Shown: piece by piece, positions 27,996 to 36,381 of the stretch | Layout: each line of letters opens with the position of its first letter | How positions within the stretch are numbered: the first letter of the stretch is position 1 | Assembly: GCF_002272745.1 (NCBI RefSeq) | Contig: NZ_NPBD01000002.1 | Span: 434,001 to 498,000 of the forward strand | Length of the DNA: 64,000 bases | Direction of reading: 5' to 3' | Origin: Terribacillus saccharophilus | Lineage (GTDB): Bacteria; Bacillota; Bacilli; Bacillales; Amphibacillaceae | Notes under the pieces: model-generated | Databases searched by the model: none | Seen by the model: only the letters and a program-made list of their open reading frames with translations | What the model was told of the DNA's origin: nothing | Program-made: the position numbers and the translations under genes

Positions 27996-29147
27996 TCAGC
28001 TTCTCCTCTCTTGCTCAATCAGACGCTGGATGACCGCTTCCATATGAGTCTGACGGTGTTCCGGTATGGCTTCACCTTTCATTTCCTCATAAAAGGCAGC
28101 AAAAAGCTGCATGTGCGACATGCGCTGCTTTTCCTTGATTTGTTTGATGTCAGACATGGAGCTGGCGCCGACCTTAGCCTTTCGTTCTAATCGAAGGATA
28201 TTTGGATACAGTTTACGGAGTTTCCCCATAGGATCTAGCAGCTGCCCGTCATCCAATAGACGTATATGCAAATAATCGTCTGGATTTCCCGCCGATCCTT
28301 CCATTAAATCATCATAGTAACCTTCCACAATGCGCATATCCCGTTCGGGTACAAGATCAATCTTCTCAAATGATTGGAATCCGGCTGCATCAAGCTCCAC
28401 CATTGTCACCGATTTCTTATGACTTGCCTCGGAAAAGGAATATTTGAGCGGTGAACCGCTGTAGCGTATATGGTCACTGACGATGCGCTGTGCCTGATGC
28501 AAATGCCCAAACGCTGCATACGTAAATGGTTTGAAAAGAGCTGCATCCACATACGGACTCCCGCCGATCATGGAGAGTCGTTCTTCAGAGTCAGATTCCA
28601 TACCGCCTGCCAAGAAGGCATGTCCGATAAAAACATGACGTTCTGTCATGTCGTATGTGTCGGTAATATATGAAACAATTTGCTCCATTGCTCGTTGATG
28701 GGTAGTAATGCTGTCATCTCCAAAGAATGCACGTACGTCAGCAGGCTCTGTATATGGAATTAGGTGAAAATGCACAGGACCATGTGCATCTTCCAGTGTG
28801 ACTGGAGTCAAACCAGGACGCAGCTTCGTTTCGATGTACAACTTACTTGCCTTGAACAGCTGGCTGCCGAAATCGAGACGATCCGGGCTGTCATGGTTGC
28901 CGCTGATGGACAATACAGGTATTTCCTTATCGCCAATAAGCCAGTTCCATGTATTGTTCAGCAGTTCCACTGCATCTCGGGGCGGAATAGCCCGATCATA
29001 TAAATCGCCTGCTACGATGACCGCATCAGGCTGTTCTCTATCGATTATCGTTTTGATCTGCTCCAGGATAAGAGCTTGATCTTCTGTCATATGTACGCTG
29101 TTGACAATCTTACCAAGATGCCAATCAGCGGTATGCAATAGTTTCAT
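27996..29147 (-). CDS. sbcD: Exonuclease subunit SbcD (Mre11-like nuclease)
   Basis: A 383-residue calcineurin-like phosphoesterase. Metal-site motifs appear in order: LHTADWHLGK, VIVAGDLYDRAIPP, SISGNHDSPDRL, FIGHAFLAGG and AAFGHLHQAQ. The C-terminal cap ends in an Arg-rich tail. It is the nuclease subunit working with SbcC. ATG with AGGAATTCG-type leader (AGGAGG just upstream on the minus strand). The gene directly precedes sbcC, the usual order. Confidence 0.95.
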   Translation of the reverse strand: MKLLHTADWHLGKIVNSVHMTEDQALILEQIKTIIDREQPDAVIVAGDLYDRAIPPRDAVELLNNTWNWLIGDKEIPVLSISGNHDSPDRLDFGSQLFKASKLYIETKLRPGLTPVTLEDAHGPVHFHLIPYTEPADVRAFFGDDSITTHQRAMEQIVSYITDTYDMTERHVFIGHAFLAGGMESDSEERLSMIGGSPYVDAALFKPFTYAAFGHLHQAQRIVSDHIRYSGSPLKYSFSEASHKKSVTMVELDAAGFQSFEKIDLVPERDMRIVEGYYDDLMEGSAGNPDDYLHIRLLDDGQLLDPMGKLRKLYPNILRLERKAKVGASSMSDIKQIKEKQRMSHMQLFAAFYEEMKGEAIPEHRQTHMEAVIQRLIEQERRS

Positions 29148-29219
29148 AACGAATTCCTCCTGCTATTATTCTAGCATGATTTAGAAAAGGGTGGTATGGG
29201 AAGAACCGGCAGGAAACTG

Positions 29220-29957
29220 CTAGTCTTGCTTTCTTCTATGAAAAGGACATTTAATTGGCGAACTATTATCATCATGGAGAAAGTACTGCTTCCATTCAAG
29301 ATTGTCCTTATTGCCGTATGCATTCAAATCAGGATGAATATCACTTAAATCATATTTGAGGATACGTTCCCGGATTTTCTGCTTGATGCCAGCAGCAGCT
29401 TTTGGTTTTGATTCGAATGTCTCCAGCACCCATCTTGGTGTTATGGCTAGCATCATACATGGGAAATTCCGGCTTTTCTTATTGGAATGTGCTGGCGTGG
29501 CACAATACATGAAATATTGCTCACCGCCAAAGCAATATTCCCACAATGCATTTGCCGGATTATTTGGAATGTGAATTGGCCAGCTCTGTTGATCGTGAGC
29601 TGTCGTCTTGCTGAGCAGATTCCAAAAAATATCGAAATAAGCAGATACATCAAGGTGTAGCTCCTGCTGCTTCGTTGTATCAAAGAATATAATCAGGGAA
29701 GTATAAGAACCAAATTCCCTTGCTTGCTGTCCGTATGTGTGCAGAAAATCCGCCAGCTGCTTAGCTGCATCTTCTGTCGTAGGATCAACGGCAAAACCGT
29801 AACGGAATTGACCAAGCCTATGGCCTACCGTGGCTGGTATGCAAGGGAACTGGGATTTCTGATCGGATAATTTGCTATGGAAGGTAAGTAGTGCTTCTTG
29901 CTGCCAAGAAGTCTTGAGGTGATTGTCAGCATTAGAGCTGTCGAACAAGATCGTCAT
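29220..29957 (-). CDS. YqcI/YcgG family protein (GntA-like)
   Basis: A 245-residue soluble protein. The ATG at 29957 is chosen because AAGGAG lies eight bases upstream. Family marks include FPCIPATVGHRLGQFRYGF, YTSLIIFF, FWNLLSKTTAHDQQSWP and YFMYCATPAHSNKKSRNFP. These fit the YqcI/YcgG family, which includes the heme-dependent N-hydroxylase GntA of guanitoxin synthesis. The conserved His and Cys residues are retained, so a heme oxygenase activity is possible but unproven. It lies 73 bases downstream of a WYL-like gene whose promoter holds a LexA box, so it probably belongs to the SOS regulon. Confidence 0.7.
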   Translation of the reverse strand: MTILFDSSNADNHLKTSWQQEALLTFHSKLSDQKSQFPCIPATVGHRLGQFRYGFAVDPTTEDAAKQLADFLHTYGQQAREFGSYTSLIIFFDTTKQQELHLDVSAYFDIFWNLLSKTTAHDQQSWPIHIPNNPANALWEYCFGGEQYFMYCATPAHSNKKSRNFPCMMLAITPRWVLETFESKPKAAAGIKQKIRERILKYDLSDIHPDLNAYGNKDNLEWKQYFLHDDNSSPIKCPFHRRKQD

Positions 29958-30030
29958 CACATGTTCTCCTTTTCCTGGGTTTATCCCTAGTACTTTATTC
30001 AGGATGGAGATACCGAGTGAATGACAGGAA

Positions 30031-30249
30031 TTATGAAGACATGCGCCACACGTTCCGCTGTGGCTGAATGGCAAGAATTCGGTCCACTCTGAATGTGCGC
30101 AGTTGTTTGCGCAAAAAACAATAGCCGGTCACTGATTCGTCATTGATTCGTTCGATCATTACTTGGCGCTTCGTCAAGGAGCCATCCTTTGCCATATAAA
30201 TCATCGTAACCTGCTGCTCTATGAATTTCGCCAATGCGGCTCTTTCCAT
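30031..30249 (-). CDS. Small WYL-domain-like protein
   Basis: A 72-residue protein resembling an isolated WYL-type beta-barrel: VTMIYMAKDGSLTKRQVMIE, then VTGYCFLRKQLRTFRVDRIL. WYL domains bind ligands or nucleic acid and often control DNA-damage and defence genes; no helix-turn-helix is present here. ATG with AGGGATC upstream. The promoter carries a LexA box in its spacer. Small proteins of this type are found next to YolD-like genes in Bacillus, and one is divergently encoded here. Confidence 0.65.
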   Translation of the reverse strand: MERAALAKFIEQQVTMIYMAKDGSLTKRQVMIERINDESVTGYCFLRKQLRTFRVDRILAIQPQRNVWRMSS

Positions 30250-30284
30250 TAAGATCCCTGCTTTCTGTATAATTTCATATATTT

Positions 30285-30313
30285 ATTATATAAGAACATA
30301 CGTTCCTTGTCAC
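30285..30313 (-). promoter_or_regulatory. LexA-controlled promoter of the WYL/YqcI genes
   Basis: On the minus strand GTGACA (30308-30313) and TATAAT (30285-30290) are 17 bases apart. The spacer holds a LexA/DinR box, GAAC-ATAC-GTTC (30294-30305), matching the core of the Bacillus consensus CGAAC-N4-GTTCG. Confidence 0.8.
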
Positions 30314-30342
30314 TTGAAAAAGAACACACGTTCGATTATACT
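30314..30342 (+). promoter_or_regulatory. LexA-controlled promoter of the YolD-like gene
   Basis: TTGAAA (30314-30319) and TATACT (30337-30342) are 17 bases apart. The spacer holds a second LexA box, GAAC-ACAC-GTTCG (30322-30334), one base short of the full Bacillus consensus. Confidence 0.85.
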
Positions 30343-30362
30343 ATTTACAGGAGGCATGACTT

Positions 30363-30695
30363 ATGGTGAATGATCGCGGGAAAATCAAATGGACATCCTT
30401 GATGCTGCCTGAGCATGTTGAGATGCTGCAGCAAATGGGACGGGAAATCGGAAAAGCAAATCCCCCAATCATGGATGAACAGCAGCTGGAAGAATTGGAA
30501 CAGAAGGTTCGTTATATTCAGGTAGGCAAAACGAAAGCCAGTATGATGTACAGAAAAGGGCGAAATGTGGAAAATGCGTCAGGGATCGTTACAGGACTAA
30601 AGCAGTCCGAGCAATATTTGCTTCTGGATACAATGGATAGGCTGTATCCTATTCGCATTCCATTCGACCATATTATAGATATCACGCTGCATTAA
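30363..30695 (+). CDS. YolD-like family protein
   Basis: A 110-residue protein with N-terminal DRGKIKWTSLMLPEHVEML, typical of the YolD-like family (B. subtilis YolD, YqjX), and C-terminal strands ending IPFDHIIDITLH. Family members are usually encoded beside Y-family DNA polymerases (UvrX, YqjW) and are damage inducible. No polymerase gene is adjacent here. ATG follows AGGAGG. Its promoter contains a near-perfect LexA box. Biochemical role unknown. Confidence 0.85.
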   Translation: MVNDRGKIKWTSLMLPEHVEMLQQMGREIGKANPPIMDEQQLEELEQKVRYIQVGKTKASMMYRKGRNVENASGIVTGLKQSEQYLLLDTMDRLYPIRIPFDHIIDITLH

Positions 30696-30730
30696 AAAAA
30701 GCCGCTCTCAGCTGGAGGCGGCTTTTTTTA
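30694..30730 (+). terminator. Bidirectional terminator between the YolD-like gene and tcyP
   Basis: AAGCCGC and CTC pair with GAG and GCGGCTT around a small loop (30699-30723), followed by more Ts. The minus strand also has a T tract. Confidence 0.8.
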
Positions 30731-30750
30731 ATGCAGCGGATAAATCAGCT

Positions 30751-32142
30751 TTAACGTGCCATGCTTTCCGCTGATGTGTCATCAGAAGTATATGTTTTTG
30801 TGTCCAATTCGCCAAGCGTCCGGCTGGTAACAAGTCCTGATACCATCGAACCGCTAACATTAAGTGCCGTACGACCCATATCAATCAACGGTTCAACCGA
30901 TATTAATACACCGGCTAAAGCCACTGGTAAATTCATCGTAGAAAGAACAATCAAAGAAGCAAATGTTGCTCCTCCTCCCACTCCTGCTACACCGAATGAA
31001 CTAATCATAACAACTAGTATTAAGGTTGCAATAAATGACGGTGATAAAGGATTGATACCTTGAGAAGGCGCAATCATAACCGCAAGCATAGCTGGATAGA
31101 TTCCAGCACATCCATTTTGTCCGATTGTGATACCGAATGATGCCGAGAAATTAGCGATAGATTCTGGTACACCTAATTTATTTCGCTGCGCTTCAACGTT
31201 CAGCGGCAGGGTGCCGGCACTCGTACGGGAAGTGAAGGCAAATGCCAATACCGGAAAGACCTTTTTTAGATACTGCTTTGGACTTAGTCCAAGTACAGCC
31301 AGCACAATCAGATGCACAACGAACATAGCAATCAGTGCGACGTAAGAAGCGATAACAAACTTACCTAATGTTGCGATTGCGTTAAAATCACTGCCTGCAA
31401 CTGTCTTTGCCATCAAAGCAAGTATGCCATATGGTGTTAAACGCAATACCAATGTGACAATACGCATGACAAGACTATGCAACGCTTCAATTATTTTTTG
31501 GAAGAAAGCAGCATGCTCAGGTGTCTTTCTCTTTATCCCAAGGTAAGCTACCCCAACAAATGCTGCAAATATAACTACTGCAATCGTGGAAGTAGGTCTT
31601 GCTCCTGTCAAATCCAAGAATGGATTAGCAGGCAGGAATTCCAATATTTTTTGGGGGACTGTTGTACTTTGTACTTCAGTCAGGCTTGTTTCCAAATCTT
31701 CACCGCGTGTTATCTCCGCATCACCTGCAGTTATATCAATTGCTTTCAGGTCGAAACCTGCAGCAGCTGCAATACCGATTGCTGCGGCAATTGCTGTTGT
31801 CACCATAAGTGTACCGATGACAAGCCCGCTTATCTTTCCAAGATTAGAAGACTTCTCTAGTCTCGTGAAAGCAGCTACAATCGATATGAAAACTAGCGGC
31901 ATTACGATCATCTGCAAAAGTTTCACATATCCGCTTCCCACCAACCCAAACCAATCACTTGTCATGACGATGGTTTCAGAAGCCGGATCATACACTAACT
32001 GCAGTATAACTCCGTATACAATACCGAGACCCAATCCGGTCAGTACTCGTTTAGAAAAGGAAATATGCTTCTTCTGCATGTAAAAGAGTACGCCAATTAA
32101 GGCTAAAAGAATAACAATGTTCACAAATGTGAATAAGTCCAA
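30751..32142 (-). CDS. tcyP: L-cystine:cation symporter TcyP
   Basis: A 463-residue dicarboxylate/amino acid:cation symporter, the same length as B. subtilis TcyP. The TTG start nine bases after AGGAGG gives MDLFTFVNIVI; the upstream ATG abuts the ribosome site. About eight to ten membrane segments and two re-entrant loops are implied, with SRTSAGTLPLNVEAQR and NGCAGIYPAMLAVMIA (transport core) visible. KKHISFSKRVLTGLGLG near the N-terminus is typical of cystine carriers. It imports cystine as a sulfur source. A GGAATT-containing box upstream may be a CymR site. Confidence 0.9.
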   Translation of the reverse strand: MDLFTFVNIVILLALIGVLFYMQKKHISFSKRVLTGLGLGIVYGVILQLVYDPASETIVMTSDWFGLVGSGYVKLLQMIVMPLVFISIVAAFTRLEKSSNLGKISGLVIGTLMVTTAIAAAIGIAAAAGFDLKAIDITAGDAEITRGEDLETSLTEVQSTTVPQKILEFLPANPFLDLTGARPTSTIAVVIFAAFVGVAYLGIKRKTPEHAAFFQKIIEALHSLVMRIVTLVLRLTPYGILALMAKTVAGSDFNAIATLGKFVIASYVALIAMFVVHLIVLAVLGLSPKQYLKKVFPVLAFAFTSRTSAGTLPLNVEAQRNKLGVPESIANFSASFGITIGQNGCAGIYPAMLAVMIAPSQGINPLSPSFIATLILVVMISSFGVAGVGGGATFASLIVLSTMNLPVALAGVLISVEPLIDMGRTALNVSGSMVSGLVTSRTLGELDTKTYTSDDTSAESMAR

Positions 32143-32159
32143 ATAAATCATCCTCCTTA

Positions 32160-32195
32160 TTAAATTATATAATTCCAATCAACTAAGTATGAATT
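32160..32195 (-). promoter_or_regulatory. Possible CymR-type operator upstream of tcyP
   Basis: On the minus strand TTGATTGGAATTATAT lies 20-40 bases before the start. CymR sites in Bacillus include a GGAATT core in an AT-rich frame. I recall the motif only approximately, so this is a weak call. Confidence 0.3.
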
Positions 32196-32304
32196 GACCT
32201 TTTACACAATACCATGATGGAAAGATTATGTAAATATGAATCTGTGATTAAGAAATGAGCAGGCAAGGTGTTGGATACTGTAATAATTATATGAATTCAC
32301 CCCA

Positions 32305-32337
32305 ACAAAAAACCGGTTCCTCTAATCGGAACCGGTC
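32305..32337 (-). terminator. Terminator of the plsY/aminotransferase/LtaS-like operon
   Basis: ACCGGTTCC (32312-32320) pairs perfectly with GGAACCGGT (32328-32336), with a run of Ts on the minus strand. Confidence 0.88.
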
Positions 32338-32341
32338 TTCA

Positions 32342-34177
32342 TCAATCAGCGAAACGAAGAAGATCACCATTCAGGATAGCATCTGAATAATATAAATCTT
32401 TATTGCGCTTTTCAAAATAAGGAGAGCATTTTTCCATTTTTGTCTGTTCAGCTGAAGTCTTATCATAGCAAAGCTGTTTTGTGTAGATGACTTCCTCCGA
32501 AACAAAATCACCATCTCGAAAAACAACGAATGGTTCACGATCAGCAGCTAGCAGATCTTGGCCGAAATTTGGATAAGCAGCCGTATCCACGCCAAGCAGA
32601 TGCAAGATGGTTGGCTGGATATCAATCTGCCCTCCAGGACTATGGAAGGTTTCTCCCTCCTGCCCGGGTACGTGAATGATCAGCGGAACCCGCTGCAAGT
32701 CAAGCTCTTCCGGTGTCGAGAGATTTTCATCCAGATAGGATGCTATTCCATCATAATAATTCTCTGATATCCCATAATGATCACCAACGAGCACAATGAT
32801 GGAATCTTCGTATAAGCCGGTGCGTTTCAATTCACCAAAAAATTCTTTAAGTGCTTCATCTTCATATCGTACTGTCTGGAAGTAACGGTCCACGACATCG
32901 AGACCTGTATCTGCTTCATCTATTAGTATATCCTCTTCATCCAACAGAAATGGAAAATGGTTTGTAAGCAGCAGAAACTTGCTGTAGAACGGCTGCTTCA
33001 GTTCTTCCAGATAAGGCATGGATTGCTCGAGGAAAGCCTCATCCTTTATACCGTAATTAACGGAATTTTCTTCGGAAACTTGATAAGAATCCTTAGAGAA
33101 GAATTCATCATAGCCAAAAGCATCATATGCTTCCTCCCGATTCCAGAAACTGCCGACATTACCGTGGAACGAAGCGCTATGATATCCGGATTTAGCAAGG
33201 ATTTCGGGCATAGCAATAAACTCATTCTCCGCCCGTCTTACATAAACAGAACCGCTTGTAAGCGGATAGAAAGACTGATCGAACATGAATTCAGCGTCCG
33301 AGGTCTTTCCTTGAGCAGTCTGGTGATAAATCTGGTCGAAATAGAAACTGCCCTCCATCAAGCTGTTCAGGAAAGGAGTGATTTCCTCTCCTTTCACTTT
33401 TCTGCCAATGACAAATTGCTGGGTGGATTCCAAGTTGACTAAGATAACGTTCTTCCCTTTTGCAACGCCAAAATATTCTGATGTGATATCTGTGTCGGCA
33501 GCTTCCAAGTATGCTGCAGCCTTCTTATAATCCTGTTTTGTTGCAAATGTACTGCTGAGCTCTGCGCGCACCGTTTGGTAAATATCATATCCATGATAAT
33601 ATACAGGTCCTAGTGTACTCACCATTGCTGACCGGTTATAACTGCCATCATGCTGATCTCCTCCGCCAATATAAGAGCAGCCGACATTGATGGCTATTAA
33701 TAATGCAGTGCTTACAACGAGAATACCCTTCCGTTTCCACTTGAAAGATACAGAACGCGGACGTTTGAAGATCCACCATAAGAGAAGAATCATAGCATCT
33801 GCAAAAAGCAATAAGTCCAGCGGATCCATTAATTCAGCTGTGCTTTGGCTGAGTCCCCCGACATTTTTGAATTGAAAAAGAATAGGCAGTGTTACAAAGT
33901 CGATATAAAAACGAAAATACAGCAGATTTCCGTATAGAATTCCAGTTATGATGATATGTAAAATAAGAAATGCGCCTGCGCGCAGCTTCCTGGAAAATAG
34001 ATACAGCAGGACAAACAATACCGCAACCGATGACATACAAGACAGGAATAGCTGAATGTAATCAAATGGTTCATATAGAGGTAAATTGAAATAGATGATA
34101 CAAATAAGGTACATCTTACATAAAAGGAGAACTGCTCCTACCGAACAGAATCCTTTAGCGGTAGCAAGAAAATTCAT
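32342..34177 (-). CDS. LtaS-like phosphoglycerol transferase / sulfatase-fold membrane enzyme
   Basis: A 611-residue protein with five N-terminal membrane helices (to about residue 170) and an extracellular sulfatase-fold domain. NVILVNLEST (Glu250) and GKTSDAEF (Thr292) carry the metal ligand and nucleophile equivalent to Glu255 and Thr300 of S. aureus LtaS; LVGDHYG gives the Asp-His pair. LtaS enzymes move glycerol phosphate from phosphatidylglycerol onto a lipid anchor using Mn. The ATG overlaps the stop of the upstream fusion gene (TGATG). Sitting in an operon with PlsY and an aminotransferase fusion, it may act on a special lipid and not in bulk LTA synthesis; that is inference. Confidence 0.85.
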   Translation of the reverse strand: MNFLATAKGFCSVGAVLLLCKMYLICIIYFNLPLYEPFDYIQLFLSCMSSVAVLFVLLYLFSRKLRAGAFLILHIIITGILYGNLLYFRFYIDFVTLPILFQFKNVGGLSQSTAELMDPLDLLLFADAMILLLWWIFKRPRSVSFKWKRKGILVVSTALLIAINVGCSYIGGGDQHDGSYNRSAMVSTLGPVYYHGYDIYQTVRAELSSTFATKQDYKKAAAYLEAADTDITSEYFGVAKGKNVILVNLESTQQFVIGRKVKGEEITPFLNSLMEGSFYFDQIYHQTAQGKTSDAEFMFDQSFYPLTSGSVYVRRAENEFIAMPEILAKSGYHSASFHGNVGSFWNREEAYDAFGYDEFFSKDSYQVSEENSVNYGIKDEAFLEQSMPYLEELKQPFYSKFLLLTNHFPFLLDEEDILIDEADTGLDVVDRYFQTVRYEDEALKEFFGELKRTGLYEDSIIVLVGDHYGISENYYDGIASYLDENLSTPEELDLQRVPLIIHVPGQEGETFHSPGGQIDIQPTILHLLGVDTAAYPNFGQDLLAADREPFVVFRDGDFVSEEVIYTKQLCYDKTSAEQTKMEKCSPYFEKRNKDLYYSDAILNGDLLRFAD

Positions 34178-35778
34178 CAGGCAAATGTTTCCTTCTTTCC
34201 GATCAGAACGGCAAGCGCATCTGTCACATGCTCCAAATCCTTCTCCTTATGATGTCCCATGACGGAAATCTGCATCCAATTACGTTCGATAAGATAACTG
34301 CTATTGCAGCTTATCAAATAGCCTTTCTTTGCGAGCTCCCTGCCAACGATATCCGCACGCTGTTCCTTCGGCAGAACGATAGTAACAATCCCAGGTGCCC
34401 AGGCTGCATCTGCTAAGAGTGTCAGCCCCTTCTTTCTGCAAAGTTTGATCAGTATTTCTGTCAGTTCACCGACCCGATGCAGCAGTTTTGCATCTTCCCA
34501 TTTATCGATTGCAGCAGACAAAGCTCTGATCAAGTTAGAAGAATGCGTGAACGGCGCACTGTCATATGTATGGTAAAGACCCAGATCCAGATAGCGCGGA
34601 ATGCTGCTGGATATTTCAATTGTGTGGTGATAAAACACGAAAGCCAATCCAGCATAGGAAGCTATGCCCTTTCCGCTGCCAGCAGTGGCTAGGAACACAT
34701 CTCGCAAATCAAGTGGTACATTTCCTAGGGAACTGCAGCAGTCCAGAACCAACTTACTGCCTGTCTTCTTCGCAATGTACTTCAGCTGATCTAAGTCTTG
34801 CAGCACACCGGTTGAGGTTTCCAAATGAACAGCCCATATCCAGTCAGCATTACAAGATTCTGCCTCTGCCAATATGTGTTCATAATCAAAGCTTTCACCC
34901 CAAGGTATTTCCACTGTGTTGAAATGTAGACCCACCCGCTGTGCATGATCTTTCAGCCTCGATCCGAACTCTCCATTAACAAGTATTAAGCCTTGCTTAT
35001 TTAGTGTGCGTAACTGAGCGGCCGCGGCATCGTTTCCTAGTGTTCCAGTTCCCAGCAGTATTTGAACATGCTTTGCTTGGGTCAAACTCCTTAGTCGCCC
35101 TCGCAACTGATGGAGCTGATCAAGAAACGCAGGTGCACGGTGAGAGCATGCTGTCTCACCCATTGTCTTTTTTACTTGATCAGCCATTGGAACAGGACCT
35201 GGCAGGAAACTGATCGGATCTTGGTTTTGTAGAAGGATGCGCTGAAAAGCTCGCGCTTTGCGCTGAAACAGTTCTTCCGTCACATACATCGGCTGGAATT
35301 GTGCATCTCCTGATCCAGTCAACGGTCCGAAAGCAACGAACCCCATATGCTTATACAGCTTCTGCTGTCGTAAGACGCCGGAAATAACGGCCATATCAAA
35401 TCCATTTTCGAGACAGTATTGAATAAGCGCTTCTGCTAGCCTGAAAAATACGAAACTTTCACGATAGGCTTTTTCGACTGCCAGTAATCTGATTTCGCAT
35501 TTGGCATCATGAGGAGGCAGATAGTCATCCAGTCCCTCTATTTTTTCATCAAGCGAAAAAGGCCTGATTGAGCGGGTAGCGATCATAGCAACGACCTTCT
35601 CCCCATCCAGGCCGATAATATATGTATTTTCCTTATTGAACCTGTCTATTCTTTTACGCTCCTGATTGGTCTCGTGCTGTGGAATTTCCTCTGTGAAGGT
35701 ACGATAATTGAGCGCATGCACCTGTTCAAATTCCCACGGCTCGGTAGCAATTTTGTACTTTAATTGTGTCGAATTCAT
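34177..35778 (-). CDS. Fusion: N-terminal GNAT (FeeM-like) acyltransferase + C-terminal class V aminotransferase
   Basis: A 533-residue two-domain protein. Residues 1-185 look like a GNAT-fold acyltransferase of the FeeM/autoinducer-synthase type: NYRTFTEEIPQHE, CEIRLLAVEKAYR, VISGVLRQQKLYKHMGFVAFGP. From PGPVP at 193 onward it is a fold-type I, class V aminotransferase (alanine-glyoxylate / 2-aminoethylphosphonate type). VLDCCSS has Asp346 for the pyridine nitrogen and GSGKGIASYAG has Lys370 for PLP. The two activities together suggest amination of a small keto compound followed by N-acylation. It lies between plsY (six bases upstream) and an LtaS-like gene (overlapping). The substrate is unknown and I know no characterised homologue with this order. 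Confidence 0.78.
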   Translation of the reverse strand: MNSTQLKYKIATEPWEFEQVHALNYRTFTEEIPQHETNQERKRIDRFNKENTYIIGLDGEKVVAMIATRSIRPFSLDEKIEGLDDYLPPHDAKCEIRLLAVEKAYRESFVFFRLAEALIQYCLENGFDMAVISGVLRQQKLYKHMGFVAFGPLTGSGDAQFQPMYVTEELFQRKARAFQRILLQNQDPISFLPGPVPMADQVKKTMGETACSHRAPAFLDQLHQLRGRLRSLTQAKHVQILLGTGTLGNDAAAAQLRTLNKQGLILVNGEFGSRLKDHAQRVGLHFNTVEIPWGESFDYEHILAEAESCNADWIWAVHLETSTGVLQDLDQLKYIAKKTGSKLVLDCCSSLGNVPLDLRDVFLATAGSGKGIASYAGLAFVFYHHTIEISSSIPRYLDLGLYHTYDSAPFTHSSNLIRALSAAIDKWEDAKLLHRVGELTEILIKLCRKKGLTLLADAAWAPGIVTIVLPKEQRADIVGRELAKKGYLISCNSSYLIERNWMQISVMGHHKEKDLEHVTDALAVLIGKKETFA

Positions 35779-35784
35779 CGTATG

Positions 35785-36381
35785 TCACCTCTCGTTACGT
35801 AATAGCAAATAGCTCCAAGCAGCTTTCAGATGCGTATGATGGGCTGCCAGGATAAGGACAGTCACTAGAACGTAAACAGCAATAGTTAGCATGTCCAATC
35901 GTAAAAATGGAAGCAGTACCGCTGTACAGGCATAAGCTAGTAAACCTGAGATGCTGAATTTTCTAATAAAAAGATAGATACATAGAAAAACAGCAAGCAG
36001 CAGGAAGGTTGCTTGGTAAGAGAAAATGACAAGTGCTCCGAGTGACACTGCTATTCCTTTTCCGCCTTTAAAACGAAGCTGAATGGGAAATATATGACCC
36101 AGCACTGCTGCAATCATACCTAAACCTGGAATAACCTCAGTCAGACCGCTCCAGCGGATAAGCAGCACAGCTAGCATTCCCTTAGCTAAATCGAAAGCAA
36201 GCACCCACAAGAAACCTTTCTTTCCCATCGCTCTTCCGGCATTCGTTGCTCCTGCATTCCCGCTTCCAGTCGTACGTATATCGATTCCATGCTTCCATTT
36301 CATCATATAATAGGCTCCATTTAGAGAGCCAAGCAGATATGCCAATATTATACTTATTAGAGCAAGCCCGACAACTTCCAT
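35785..36381 (-). CDS. plsY: Acyl-phosphate:glycerol-3-phosphate acyltransferase PlsY
   Basis: A 198-residue membrane enzyme with about five to seven helices. The ATG at 36381 follows AAGGTGGTG. The three PlsY motifs are present: LLGSLNGAYYMMKW, TGSGNAGATNAGRAMG and LRFKGGKGIAVSLG. It transfers an acyl chain from acyl phosphate to G3P, making lysophosphatidic acid. Its first motif has Asn-Gly in place of the more usual Ser/Pro-Thr-Ala. PlsY is normally a stand-alone housekeeping gene. Here it opens an operon with the GNAT/aminotransferase fusion and an LtaS-like enzyme, so it may be a second, specialised copy. Confidence 0.88.
   Translation of the reverse strand: MEVVGLALISIILAYLLGSLNGAYYMMKWKHGIDIRTTGSGNAGATNAGRAMGKKGFLWVLAFDLAKGMLAVLLIRWSGLTEVIPGLGMIAAVLGHIFPIQLRFKGGKGIAVSLGALVIFSYQATFLLLAVFLCIYLFIRKFSISGLLAYACTAVLLPFLRLDMLTIAVYVLVTVLILAAHHTHLKAAWSYLLLRNER

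Noticed and set aside
27464..28033. 189-codon plus-strand ORF opposite the sbcC N-terminus
   Set aside because: Pure antisense of conserved SbcC sequence, Cys/Phe/Ile-rich, no ribosome site.
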